A DNA stretch of 64,000 nucleotides, from assembly GCA_028285385.1 (NCBI GenBank), contig JANQPR010000258.1:30862-94861 (forward strand), written 5' to 3'. The notes beneath the pieces were generated by a model. The model saw nothing but the letters and a program-made list of their open reading frames with translations. It was not told the DNA's origin and did not search any database. The first letter of the stretch is position 1. Each line of letters opens with the position of its first letter. The position numbers were made by a program, and so were the translations under genes. The DNA comes from Phycisphaera sp. (GTDB lineage: Bacteria; Planctomycetota; Phycisphaerae; Phycisphaerales; Phycisphaeraceae). Below, one piece after another: positions 1 through 8,028 of the stretch.

Positions 1-522
1 CACGACCGGATCGACGCCACCACGCTCAACCTGGAGGCCGGTTCCACGCTCGACGTTGACTCGCTCGGCGGGTACCTCCCGACCCTTTACACGACTCACA
101 CCGTCGTCGACGCCACCCTGATGACCGGCGTCTTCAACTTCATCGACGGCGTTGTCATCGCCGCGACCGACACCGGCTGGGCGGTGACTTACGACTACGC
201 CCTCGACCAGGTCCTTGTCCAACGGGCCCTGCTGGGTGACGCGAACCTCAACGGCCAGGTCGAACAGGGCGACCTCGATGCCGTGCTCCAGAACTGGGGC
301 GGACAGGCGTCGGACGGCGTGATCTCCTGGGTCACCGGCGACCTCAATGGCAACGGCCAGGTCGAGCAGGGCGACCTCGACGCGATTCTTCAGAACTGGG
401 GCAGCCTCGCGGCACCTGACTTCACCGGGTCCCCGGTGCCCGAGCCCGCGGTCGGCCTGCTCGCCGCGATGCTGGCGACGCTTCGGCGTCGTTCTGCTTC
501 GCGAGCCGCGACCTTCGGTTGA
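1..522 (+). CDS. PEP-CTERM protein with dockerin-like repeats, C-terminal fragment
   Basis: The reading frame is open from the first base, so the start lies outside the window and only the last 173 residues are visible. The visible part has a beta-rich linker, then two EF-hand/dockerin-like repeats (GDANLNGQVEQGDLD...LQNWG and GDLNGNGQVEQGDLD...LQNWG). It ends with a sorting signal: VPEP, a short hydrophobic stretch and an RRR cluster before the stop. This architecture marks exported surface proteins handled by a PEP-CTERM/exosortase-like system. The tail closely matches that of the next gene downstream on the same strand, so the two are paralogues. The function of the missing N-terminal part cannot be told. 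Confidence 0.85.
   Translation, partial: HDRIDATTLNLEAGSTLDVDSLGGYLPTLYTTHTVVDATLMTGVFNFIDGVVIAATDTGWAVTYDYALDQVLVQRALLGDANLNGQVEQGDLDAVLQNWGGQASDGVISWVTGDLNGNGQVEQGDLDAILQNWGSLAAPDFTGSPVPEPAVGLLAAMLATLRRRSASRAATFG
235..279 (+). repeat. Dockerin-like cassette, copy 1 of a 45-bp direct repeat
   Basis: This stretch encodes GDANLNGQVEQGDLD. It matches 2661-2705 on the same strand with a single difference by eye. Conservation at the nucleotide level, and not only in protein, suggests recent duplication or gene conversion between neighbouring PEP-CTERM genes. Confidence 0.8.
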
Positions 523-659
523 TCGACCCCCTGAGTGCCGCGTCTCGCCGCGCGGCGCTCGGCTTACCGACCTTCCTTGGATTGTTCATCAGACCTCCCT
601 AAGCGGCCGGCCGGCCAGCTCGCAAGAGATTCCCGCGCCTGAACATCGAGAGGCCCACG

Positions 660-2948
660 ATGCCCGACTGTATGTCCTCCTTGATCCGATCTGCCATTCT
701 CCACCCTACGAAACGCAACAAGAGTGTGGCCCGGGGGCTCGCGCTGGGCCTCGCCGCCACGTCGCCCGCCGTTCACGCTGTCGATCGGGTCTGGGACGGG
801 AGCACCAGCGACAGCTGGAACACGGCGTCTAACTGGACGCCGTTCGGCACTCCGACGGGGCTCGACACCGCGGTCATCGCCAACGGAGACTCTGTGGAAC
901 TCACAGGCAACACCGCAGGCATTAACGCGCTGACGGTCGGCCTCGATTCGAACCTGAACACGAACGGGCACCTGTTGCTCGTTGACAACGGCGGCGCAGC
1001 CACCACGCAGATCGTGACCAACGCTCAACTCGTCGCCGCCGCCGGGGTGGCCAAGGCGTTTGACACCGACAACCTCGTCATCGGGCCCACCAGCGGCATG
1101 TTCAGCGGCCCGACCCTCATCCACGTCGACCGCCTGGCCATCAATGAAGGCACGATCGGCGGCAGCGGTCACTACATCTTCGGTGTCGACGGCCTGCAGG
1201 CGGCCGGCCCGGGGCTCATCAATGACGGCGTGCTCACCCCCAACTTCTTCGGGTCCACCACGATGCGTATCGAGGCCGGGCCCAACGCGACGCTCGACCT
1301 GGACGGGAACACCGGCGGCGGCCACCTGGACGTGGATGTCGACGGCTTCTTCGGCGGCTTCGGCGCCGGCACGTTGATCGTCGACGGCGTCCTGGAAGAC
1401 ACCTTCGACGGCACCATCGATATCGGTGAAGGCGACACGCTCGAGTTCACCTTCTTCTGGGGCCACTCGGGCACCATGAACTTCAACGGTACCCACGCCG
1501 ACCCCGCAACCCTCCGCGGGGGGCCGGCGACTACCTTTCAGGACTCGACCCGGATCAACGTCACTTCAGGCGAGGCGGTCTTTGACGCGCGTGTGGCCAT
1601 GAACGACGGCGATCTCGTGGCCGCCAATGGCACGACGCTCACGATCCGGGAAGACTTCAACGTCGGCAACAACGCCGGCTTCGACCTCAGCGGCGACGAC
1701 ATCACCGTCAATCTCGAGAACCAGGCCACCTTGCGGATCAACAGCGACAACGACCTCGACGGGAACCTGAGCGGGAGCAACGTGTTCAACCTCGGTGCAC
1801 TCACGACCCTGGAAATCAACGGCGCGTCCGAGTCGGGTGCGAACGGCATATTCAATGGCGTGATCAACGCCCAATCGCTCTCTACCACGGTCACGTTCGA
1901 CGCAGCATTCCATGTCGCGGGCGGTGGTCGATTCAACTTTGATGGGAACAACAGCGAGCTCAATGTCAACGCGGATGTCACGATCGATCAGGGCGACTTC
2001 GACCTCGATGGCGACGTTGGCATCAACCGCGTCCACATCGCCGACAACGCGACGCTGCGTCTCAACACCGACGGCATCGACAACGACGGCGTCAATGACT
2101 TTGGCGGCGAGCTGGACATCTGGGGCACCCTGCACACCGACTTCGTGGGGACGAGCTGGTCGAATTCCGGACAGTTGCGGCTCAATAGTGGGCCGGCTTC
2201 TGATGTCCGGTTGATCGGCGACGATGTGATTAATACCGGTTACATTGGCGGAGACGGCGACGCCGTGATGACCGACGTCGCGATCCAGAACGACACCGGT
2301 GGCACGCTCAGCCCGGGGTACCAGGCTTTAGCCCGCACCTGGACGCTCGACGGCCTCACCGGCGAACTCGACCTCAACGAAGGCGGGCTGTTGGAGATGA
2401 GCCTCCTCTCTGAGTTTGAGCACGACCGCATCCATGCCTCGGACCTCGACCTGGGCGGCACGCTCAAGCTGATACTTATCGATGGCTACGACCCCAACCC
2501 GTACGTCGTGCACACACTTCTGACCGATCTAGCCGGCGGCCTCGGCGCGCTGGACGGCCGGTTCGATGCCGTCGAAGGCATCCAGATTGACCCGCTCTAC
2601 GGCCTTGCGGTGGTCTACAACGTCGCGGCCCAGACCGTCACCGTTCAGAAGGCCCTGCTCGGTGACGCGAACCTCAACGGCCAGGTCGAGCAGGGCGACC
2701 TCGATCTTGTCTTACAGAACTGGGGTGACAGCACCAACGTCGGTTGGGAACTCGGCGACATGACCGGCAACGGGCAAATCGAACAGGGCGACCTCGACCT
2801 CGTCCTCCAGCACTGGGGCGCCACCGCCGCCCCCGACTTCAAGGGTTTCATCGTGCCCGAACCGACAGCAATCGTGCCAATGGTTCTGGGTGCCTTTGCG
2901 GTGGCCGGTCGCCTCCGCTACGCGAATGCCAGATCCGTCGGTATCTAG
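660..2948 (+). CDS. PEP-CTERM surface protein with dockerin-like repeats
   Basis: A 762-residue exported protein. The ATG at 660 has a GAGAGG Shine-Dalgarno at 648-653. The N-terminus is basic (KRNKS) and then hydrophobic, ending near AVHA, a plausible signal peptide. The mature start VWDG...DSWNTASNWTP is the common opening of autotransporter-like beta-solenoid PEP-CTERM proteins. The middle is low-complexity, Asn/Asp/Gly-rich beta-repeat sequence with no recognisable catalytic site. The end has two EF-hand/dockerin-like repeats (GDANLNGQVEQGDLD, GDMTGNGQIEQGDLD), each followed by VLQxWG, then VPEP, a hydrophobic segment and basic residues. It is probably an extracellular structural or adhesive protein. 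It is paralogous to its upstream neighbour and convergent with the large gene at 3010-7242. Confidence 0.85.
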   Translation: MPDCMSSLIRSAILHPTKRNKSVARGLALGLAATSPAVHAVDRVWDGSTSDSWNTASNWTPFGTPTGLDTAVIANGDSVELTGNTAGINALTVGLDSNLNTNGHLLLVDNGGAATTQIVTNAQLVAAAGVAKAFDTDNLVIGPTSGMFSGPTLIHVDRLAINEGTIGGSGHYIFGVDGLQAAGPGLINDGVLTPNFFGSTTMRIEAGPNATLDLDGNTGGGHLDVDVDGFFGGFGAGTLIVDGVLEDTFDGTIDIGEGDTLEFTFFWGHSGTMNFNGTHADPATLRGGPATTFQDSTRINVTSGEAVFDARVAMNDGDLVAANGTTLTIREDFNVGNNAGFDLSGDDITVNLENQATLRINSDNDLDGNLSGSNVFNLGALTTLEINGASESGANGIFNGVINAQSLSTTVTFDAAFHVAGGGRFNFDGNNSELNVNADVTIDQGDFDLDGDVGINRVHIADNATLRLNTDGIDNDGVNDFGGELDIWGTLHTDFVGTSWSNSGQLRLNSGPASDVRLIGDDVINTGYIGGDGDAVMTDVAIQNDTGGTLSPGYQALARTWTLDGLTGELDLNEGGLLEMSLLSEFEHDRIHASDLDLGGTLKLILIDGYDPNPYVVHTLLTDLAGGLGALDGRFDAVEGIQIDPLYGLAVVYNVAAQTVTVQKALLGDANLNGQVEQGDLDLVLQNWGDSTNVGWELGDMTGNGQIEQGDLDLVLQHWGATAAPDFKGFIVPEPTAIVPMVLGAFAVAGRLRYANARSVGI
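2694..2729 (+). repeat. Inverted repeat arm (pairs with 3220-3255)
   Basis: This 36-base stretch encodes GDLDLVLQNWGD. It recurs in inverted orientation at 3220-3255 with two mismatches by eye. The arms sit in the 3' ends of two convergent PEP-CTERM genes about 500 bp apart, so they could support inversion or gene conversion between them. Confidence 0.75.
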
Positions 2949-3009
2949 GACCCGTCTCTGGCTCGCGTCACTACCGCGCAAAGGTCTTGGCGTGCACGGC
3001 CTCGACCCC

Positions 3010-6000
3010 TCAAGAGCACGTACGCCCCGCGCGTATCGCACTAATGCCGCCGGTAAGTAGCAGCACCAGTGAAGTGGGTTCTGGAACACCAGCTCCGCTG
3101 AAGCTTGGTGCGGCAGTGGAGCCCCAGTTCTGGAGGACGAGGTCGAGCTCGGCCTGGTCAATCTGGCCGTCGGGTAGGTCGTTGACCCAGCCGTTGGGGA
3201 CGCCGGTGACGGCAGTGTCGTTACCCCAGTTCTGTAAGACAAGGTCGAGGTCGCCTTGTTCGACCTGTCCGTTGCCGTTGTAGTCGCCGGAGAGCAAGGT
3301 ATTGGCGATGAAGTCGCTGAGGAACACTTGGTTGGGGTCGAACGCGCTGGTGGGGCCATAGCTGACGAGGAAAGACCCGAGGCCATCGGCGGTGGTGACG
3401 CGGTCGCCGGGCGCGGCGTTGGCGAACTGGCCGGAGATCGCGGTGGCCATAAGGACGTCGTAGGCCTCCTCGGCATCGGGGACGAAGCCGTCTAGCAACT
3501 GGATATCGAGCGTGCCGCCCAGGATCGCGTCCCCGTTGACCGCGACGTGGTCGTAACCAATGCCGCAGCCGAGGCTGTGGTCGACGATGTCGATGAGCAG
3601 CGCGGCGTTGGCTTGCTGGCGGTAGTCGCCGATGATTGTGGACATGCCGGCGTCTCTTTCGGCGAAGCGTGGGTCGCCGGTAAACGGCGAGAAGGTTGCG
3701 CCGGTGTTGGTCAGGTCGCCCAGGAACTGGCGCATGTAGAACTCGCCGCCGTTGAGGTCGAGGCGGCCGCCGAAGCGGTGGTCGATGGTCTGCACGGCCA
3801 GGCTGCCGCCGGGGTTGAGCAGCGCTTCGCCCTGGGCTCCAACGTTGAGCCGGCCGTCGATGGTAGCCTCGGCGTTGGTGAGCACGTTGAAGATCCCGCG
3901 GCCGTTGGGAGCGATGCCGTCGCCGCCGAGGTGGAGGTTGCGGGATTGATGCCACCGCGTCGGGTTCTCGGGGTCCGCGCTGCTGAGGTTGATGCGCGCG
4001 GTGGCGCCGGCCCCTTCGCCGGCGACGACGTCGTGTGGGGTGACGGTCCCCCCGTTGAGGACGTTGATCAGGACGTCGCCGTTGAACCCCAGCAAAATGG
4101 AAGACTCGGCGTCCCAAGTTGAACCCGGGCCGTCGATCACGACCGAGCTGGGGCCGTCGCGGCCGATGGCGGCGGCCAGGGACCGCATCGTGCCGCCCGT
4201 TTCGACCAGCACGTCGCCCCGATCGACGAAGAGGCTGTCGGTGCCCCAGTCTGCGCCGCCGCCGGAGACGCGCACGAGCCCGAGTCCGCCGCCGAGCGCG
4301 CCGAGCGTCGTGACCCGCGCGTAAACGGAACCTCCCGCCTCGACCGACAGCCGGCCCGTGCCCGACTGGCCGATCACCAGGTTGCCGTCCGAGCGGAACG
4401 CGCTGCCCGTGAAGAAGCCCGTACCGGCCACCGTGAGCTCGCCCACGCTGCCGACGACCGACCCCAGGACGGTGTTCGTTTCGACATCCACGAAGGCCCC
4501 GTCGTCGACCCGCACCTCGCCGCGCCCGACGTTGCCGATAAACAACTGCTCGGCGCTCCAACTCGAGATCTCGCCACCCGGGCCCGTGCCGGTCACGAAC
4601 ACCCGGCCGCCGATTCCAGCCCCAGTTCGGTCGAGGATCGCGGCGCCGGTCTGCAGCCGCGTCCCGTCTTGCACGAACAGGCCGCCACGGATGTTGGTGT
4701 TTGTTGTCGATTCGAGCGTGACGCCTTTGCCGTTGATGCCGCGTTGCAGGAACAGCTCGCCGGCGTTGAGCACGAGATTCTCGACTGTATAGGCCGGGTC
4801 GTCGGCAAGTATGCCCGCCCCCTCGAAGACAACGTCGCCGCCGACGATCTGTAGCTGCCGAACCTGACGATCCTGGTTGAAAGACACGGTGTAGTCGCCG
4901 TTGATCCCGAAGCGTGCTGTATCGAGTGGGCTGGGCACGCCGACGGGGTCCCAATGGGTAACGGTGCCGTAGACGCCGCCGGTGGGCTCGTCCCACTCGT
5001 GGACGTCCTGCGCGTATGCGCTCGTCGCGATCGTGGCCGCGGTGGCTAGAACCACGGTGGCCTCCCTGGGCCGCGTTGTTGAGACACTGGTCCGCCTTCG
5101 TAAGAAGCATGCGCTCATGCCCGCGAGCACCCCGAACGCCGCCGGCTCAGGGACGACGTTTCCAACGAAGCCCGGCGCGGCGGTGGCGCCCCAGTTCTGG
5201 AGAACGCCGTCGAGCTCGGCCTGATCGATCTGGCCTTCGGGCAGGTCGCTGACCCAGCCGCTGGGGACTCCAGTGACGGTCGTGTCGTCGCCCCAGTTCT
5301 GTAAGACGAGGTCGAGGTCGCCCTGCTCGACCTGTCCGTTGCCGTTGTAGTCGCCGGAGAGCAAGGCATTGGCGATGAAGTCGCTGAGGAGGATCTGCCC
5401 GGTCGGAGCGGGGCTGCCCAAACCGTAGTTGACGACGAAGGAGCCTCGACCGTCCACGGTCGTCAGGCGTTGGCCTGGCAGGACGTTGTCGAAGGTGCCC
5501 GCCAGGACGGCGGTGGCAAAGATCGTGAAGGCGTCGTTGCTGTCGGGCGTGAACCCGTCGCGCAGCTCGACCGCGAGGGTGCCGCCCAGGTCGGCGAAGC
5601 CGGTGACGGTGAGTTGATCGAAGTCCTGGCCTGCGGTGCTGCCGGCCAACTCGAAGAGCAGCGTGCCGGTCTCGTCCTGCGAGTAGTTGCCGAGGATGCC
5701 GGCGACGCCCAGGTCGTCCGCGGGCGAAAGCGTCACGTTCTCAAGAGTGAAGTCGCCGAGGATGCGGTCGAATTCGAGTTTGCCGGCGAGCAGCTCGAGG
5801 TCACCGCCGCCGTCGGGGTCGTCGGGGTCGTACTCGCCAAGGAACAACGTGCCGCCGTCGAGCGTGACCCGGCTGACCGGGGCCACGGTGAGCTGTCCGC
5901 CGACGCCGAACTCGGTGCCGGCCGGGATGGTGACCTCGCCGACGCCGGTCCCGGATGAACTGTGCGACCCGACCGTGACGTCGCCGGAACTGAACCAGGC

Positions 6001-7242
6001 CGTGGTCGGGATCACGCCTGGTGCGCTGTTGGACAGCAGCACTTCGGAGAGCGCTCCCTGAACGACGCCGACCTCGACGTCTTCCGTTTCAAACCGGCCT
6101 CCATCCCGGACCTCGACCGTCGTGATCAACCGCCGACCAAGCGTCAGCAGGTCGCTGACGGACCAGGTTGACGGGACGCCATTGGTTCCGGTGCCGTCGA
6201 TCACGATGGGCTCCGACGCCTCCTCGATCAGCACCTGTGTGCTTTCCACGCGGCCGCCGTCGAGGATGCGGAAGCCCGGCCCGTCGAAGTCGTTGGCCAA
6301 CAGGGTTCCGGTCCGCCAGAGCGAAGGGTTGCCGGTGGCGTCGGTGCCCACGACATCGATGATGCCGAAGCCCTCGCCGAACTGGGTGCCGACGCTGGTG
6401 GTCTCGCCGATCACGTGGGCGCCGCCGTCGATGCGCAGGGAGCCAAGGCCGAACGTTGCAACATCGAAGAGCTTGCTGTTCAGCGTCGAGGGCTGGCCGT
6501 CGGTCCCCACGCCGGTGACGTGGACACTCGTGCGGTTGGAGTTGTTGGCGTTCGGGAGACCGCTGCCAAGCGAGACGCGGTTGCCGACGAACTCACCGCC
6601 GGCTTCGATGAGCAACTCGCCGCCGCCGCCGATGCCATCATTGGTGCCCATGTCGAGGTTGCGAGCCGTCATGTCCCACGTGGCGTCCGTGCCTGACACG
6701 ACCAAGCGACCGAGGCGTCCTGGGAACTTGCCCAGGACCGTGTTGTCGGCCTTGAACGTGACTTTGTCGAGCACGGTGAGCACGTTGCGGGTGTCGTCGT
6801 TGGCAAAGCCGGTGATGTTGATCGGCCCGTTCACGTCGACTTCCAGCCGACGGTCGCCGAGCGTGTCGAACGTGAGCCGGCTGTCCAAGACGTCGAGCGT
6901 GGTGTCGATCGTCAGCCGCGTCAGGCCTACCGGGTCGACGCTCTGGGCGCGGAAGATCGGCCCGGCGTTGTCGTCGATGTCCAATGCGTCGATGTGGACG
7001 TCGTTGGGCAGGGTGACCTCATACGTGCCGGGAACCTGGAAGAACACGGTGTCCGTGTCGTCGGGGACCGCAGCGGGGATCCAGTTGGTCGGGTCGGAGA
7101 ACGCGCCCCCGCCGGGATCGATCCAGAAACGATCGGCGGCGTAGGCATGTCGCCCCGTCAGATGTACCGCGGAGAACGCGATAGCGAAGGCGACAGTAGC
7201 CGTGTTGATAAGTGGGTAAAGACCGAATCGCGCAGGGCGCAT
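3010..7242 (-). CDS. Fused double PEP-CTERM protein (two tandem units in one frame)
   Basis: A 1410-residue protein starting at ATG 7242, behind a GGAGAG Shine-Dalgarno at 7248-7253, with a signal-peptide-like N-terminus ending near HAYAADRFW. Residues 1-708 form a complete PEP-CTERM protein: beta-solenoid repeats, a dockerin-like pair (GDYNGNGQVEQGDLD, then GQIDQAELD), then VVPEP, hydrophobic residues and RRR. The frame then continues directly into a second signal-peptide-like segment (basic, then ATVVLATAATIATSAYAQ), another solenoid, another dockerin-like pair and a second terminal VPEP signal. An ATG at residue 709 (5118) would give a separate 702-residue protein. The two halves are homologous. 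Either this is a true fusion of tandem duplicates, or an assembly error hides a stop or frameshift near 5.1 kb. Confidence 0.75.
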   Translation of the reverse strand: MRPARFGLYPLINTATVAFAIAFSAVHLTGRHAYAADRFWIDPGGGAFSDPTNWIPAAVPDDTDTVFFQVPGTYEVTLPNDVHIDALDIDDNAGPIFRAQSVDPVGLTRLTIDTTLDVLDSRLTFDTLGDRRLEVDVNGPINITGFANDDTRNVLTVLDKVTFKADNTVLGKFPGRLGRLVVSGTDATWDMTARNLDMGTNDGIGGGGELLIEAGGEFVGNRVSLGSGLPNANNSNRTSVHVTGVGTDGQPSTLNSKLFDVATFGLGSLRIDGGAHVIGETTSVGTQFGEGFGIIDVVGTDATGNPSLWRTGTLLANDFDGPGFRILDGGRVESTQVLIEEASEPIVIDGTGTNGVPSTWSVSDLLTLGRRLITTVEVRDGGRFETEDVEVGVVQGALSEVLLSNSAPGVIPTTAWFSSGDVTVGSHSSSGTGVGEVTIPAGTEFGVGGQLTVAPVSRVTLDGGTLFLGEYDPDDPDGGGDLELLAGKLEFDRILGDFTLENVTLSPADDLGVAGILGNYSQDETGTLLFELAGSTAGQDFDQLTVTGFADLGGTLAVELRDGFTPDSNDAFTIFATAVLAGTFDNVLPGQRLTTVDGRGSFVVNYGLGSPAPTGQILLSDFIANALLSGDYNGNGQVEQGDLDLVLQNWGDDTTVTGVPSGWVSDLPEGQIDQAELDGVLQNWGATAAPGFVGNVVPEPAAFGVLAGMSACFLRRRTSVSTTRPREATVVLATAATIATSAYAQDVHEWDEPTGGVYGTVTHWDPVGVPSPLDTARFGINGDYTVSFNQDRQVRQLQIVGGDVVFEGAGILADDPAYTVENLVLNAGELFLQRGINGKGVTLESTTNTNIRGGLFVQDGTRLQTGAAILDRTGAGIGGRVFVTGTGPGGEISSWSAEQLFIGNVGRGEVRVDDGAFVDVETNTVLGSVVGSVGELTVAGTGFFTGSAFRSDGNLVIGQSGTGRLSVEAGGSVYARVTTLGALGGGLGLVRVSGGGADWGTDSLFVDRGDVLVETGGTMRSLAAAIGRDGPSSVVIDGPGSTWDAESSILLGFNGDVLINVLNGGTVTPHDVVAGEGAGATARINLSSADPENPTRWHQSRNLHLGGDGIAPNGRGIFNVLTNAEATIDGRLNVGAQGEALLNPGGSLAVQTIDHRFGGRLDLNGGEFYMRQFLGDLTNTGATFSPFTGDPRFAERDAGMSTIIGDYRQQANAALLIDIVDHSLGCGIGYDHVAVNGDAILGGTLDIQLLDGFVPDAEEAYDVLMATAISGQFANAAPGDRVTTADGLGSFLVSYGPTSAFDPNQVFLSDFIANTLLSGDYNGNGQVEQGDLDLVLQNWGNDTAVTGVPNGWVNDLPDGQIDQAELDLVLQNWGSTAAPSFSGAGVPEPTSLVLLLTGGISAIRAGRTCS
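3184..3323 (-). repeat. Direct repeat copy A (dockerin-like module)
   Basis: This 140-bp stretch encodes the dockerin-like pair of the second half of the fused PEP-CTERM gene. It aligns without gaps to 5251-5390 with roughly eleven mismatches by eye. The offset is 2067 bp, a multiple of three. Confidence 0.8.
3220..3255 (-). repeat. Inverted repeat arm (pairs with 2694-2729)
   Basis: Reverse complement of 2694-2729 with two differences by eye. It encodes the same GDLDLVLQNWG segment on the opposite strand. Confidence 0.75.
5251..5390 (-). repeat. Direct repeat copy B (dockerin-like module)
   Basis: Second copy of the 140-bp dockerin-like module found at 3184-3323, located in the first half of the fused gene. 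It supports origin of the two halves by tandem duplication, and recombination between copies would keep the reading frame. Confidence 0.8.
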
Positions 7243-7455
7243 GGCATCTCTCCAAGCCGCGGGTTGGGGTACTTCTCGATACGGGCGGCTACGAGACCTC
7301 CCGATGCCTTGAAAAGCGACATCTGGGTGAGCCGGGGCTCATGGAGGCAACGAAAATTCATTTCGGTGCCAGAAGGCCCCGCGTTGTGTGTCTGTAAGTA
7401 AATATATTTTCAATTCTTATAAATATTTTGGGCGGGGCGCGTCGCCGTTAGACTT
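7243..7455. promoter_or_regulatory. Divergent intergenic region with AT-rich promoter-like tract
   Basis: A 213-bp gap between the leftward fused PEP-CTERM gene and the rightward sigma-factor gene. The stretch from about 7395 to 7430 is far more AT-rich than its surroundings and contains TATAAA-like hexamers, so it probably holds the promoter of the sigma/kinase pair. No operator or RNA structure was recognised. Confidence 0.4.
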
Positions 7456-8028
7456 GTGGTTCAGATGATTGAGATCTCCGGGCTGCTGGCCCGAGCCAAA
7501 TCGGGTGACAGTTCCGCGCGGCACGAGCTGCTCGACGCGACCTATATGGAGTTGCACCGCCTCGCAACGTCGCGCATGGCTAAAGAGCGGCCGGACCACA
7601 CACTCACGGCCACTGCCTTGGTGCACGAGGTGTCGGTCAAGCTCCTCGAAGGCGACAAGGTGACGGTCGAGAACCGCGGGCAGTTCCTTGCGCTGGCTGC
7701 CCATGCGATGCGGAACCTGTTGGTCGACCACGCGCGTGGCCGTGCCCGAGCTAAGCGTGGCGGCGACCGGACCAAGCTCTCGCTCGACGAGGCGCTGGTG
7801 GCCTGCAACGATCAGAGTGGCGAGCTGGTGGACCTGCACGAAGCGCTCGAAGCGTTGTCCCGGATCGACGCCCGCAAAGGACAAGTGGTGGAGATGCGTT
7901 ACTTCGGCGGGCTGTCGGTCGCGGAAGTCTCGGCGGCCTTAGGCGTGTCGTCGGCGACGGTGAAACGGGATTGGGAGGTTGCCCGGGCGTGGTTGCTGCA
8001 TGCGCTGGGAGGGCCGCGAGATGCATGA
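7456..8028 (+). CDS. ECF-type RNA polymerase sigma factor (planctomycete group)
   Basis: A protein of about 190 residues starting at GTG 7456, or more probably 187 residues from the in-frame ATG at 7465. Region 2 is seen in the segment around TATALVHEVSVKLL and in RGQFLALAAHAMRNLLVDHARGRARAKRGG, which is characteristic of the ECF subgroup common in Planctomycetes and Acidobacteria. Region 4 is the helix-turn-helix FGGLSVAEVSAALGVSSATVKRDW near the C-terminus. It should direct core polymerase to a specific promoter set. Its stop overlaps the start of the downstream kinase gene, so the kinase is the likely regulator or partner. No anti-sigma factor is adjacent. Target promoters are not known. 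Confidence 0.9.
   Translation: MVQMIEISGLLARAKSGDSSARHELLDATYMELHRLATSRMAKERPDHTLTATALVHEVSVKLLEGDKVTVENRGQFLALAAHAMRNLLVDHARGRARAKRGGDRTKLSLDEALVACNDQSGELVDLHEALEALSRIDARKGQVVEMRYFGGLSVAEVSAALGVSSATVKRDWEVARAWLLHALGGPRDA

Noticed and set aside
7979..8020. Earlier kinase start at 7979
   Set aside because: It would overlap the sigma gene by 50 bases. The ATG at 8021 has a better Shine-Dalgarno and gives the normal family N-terminus.
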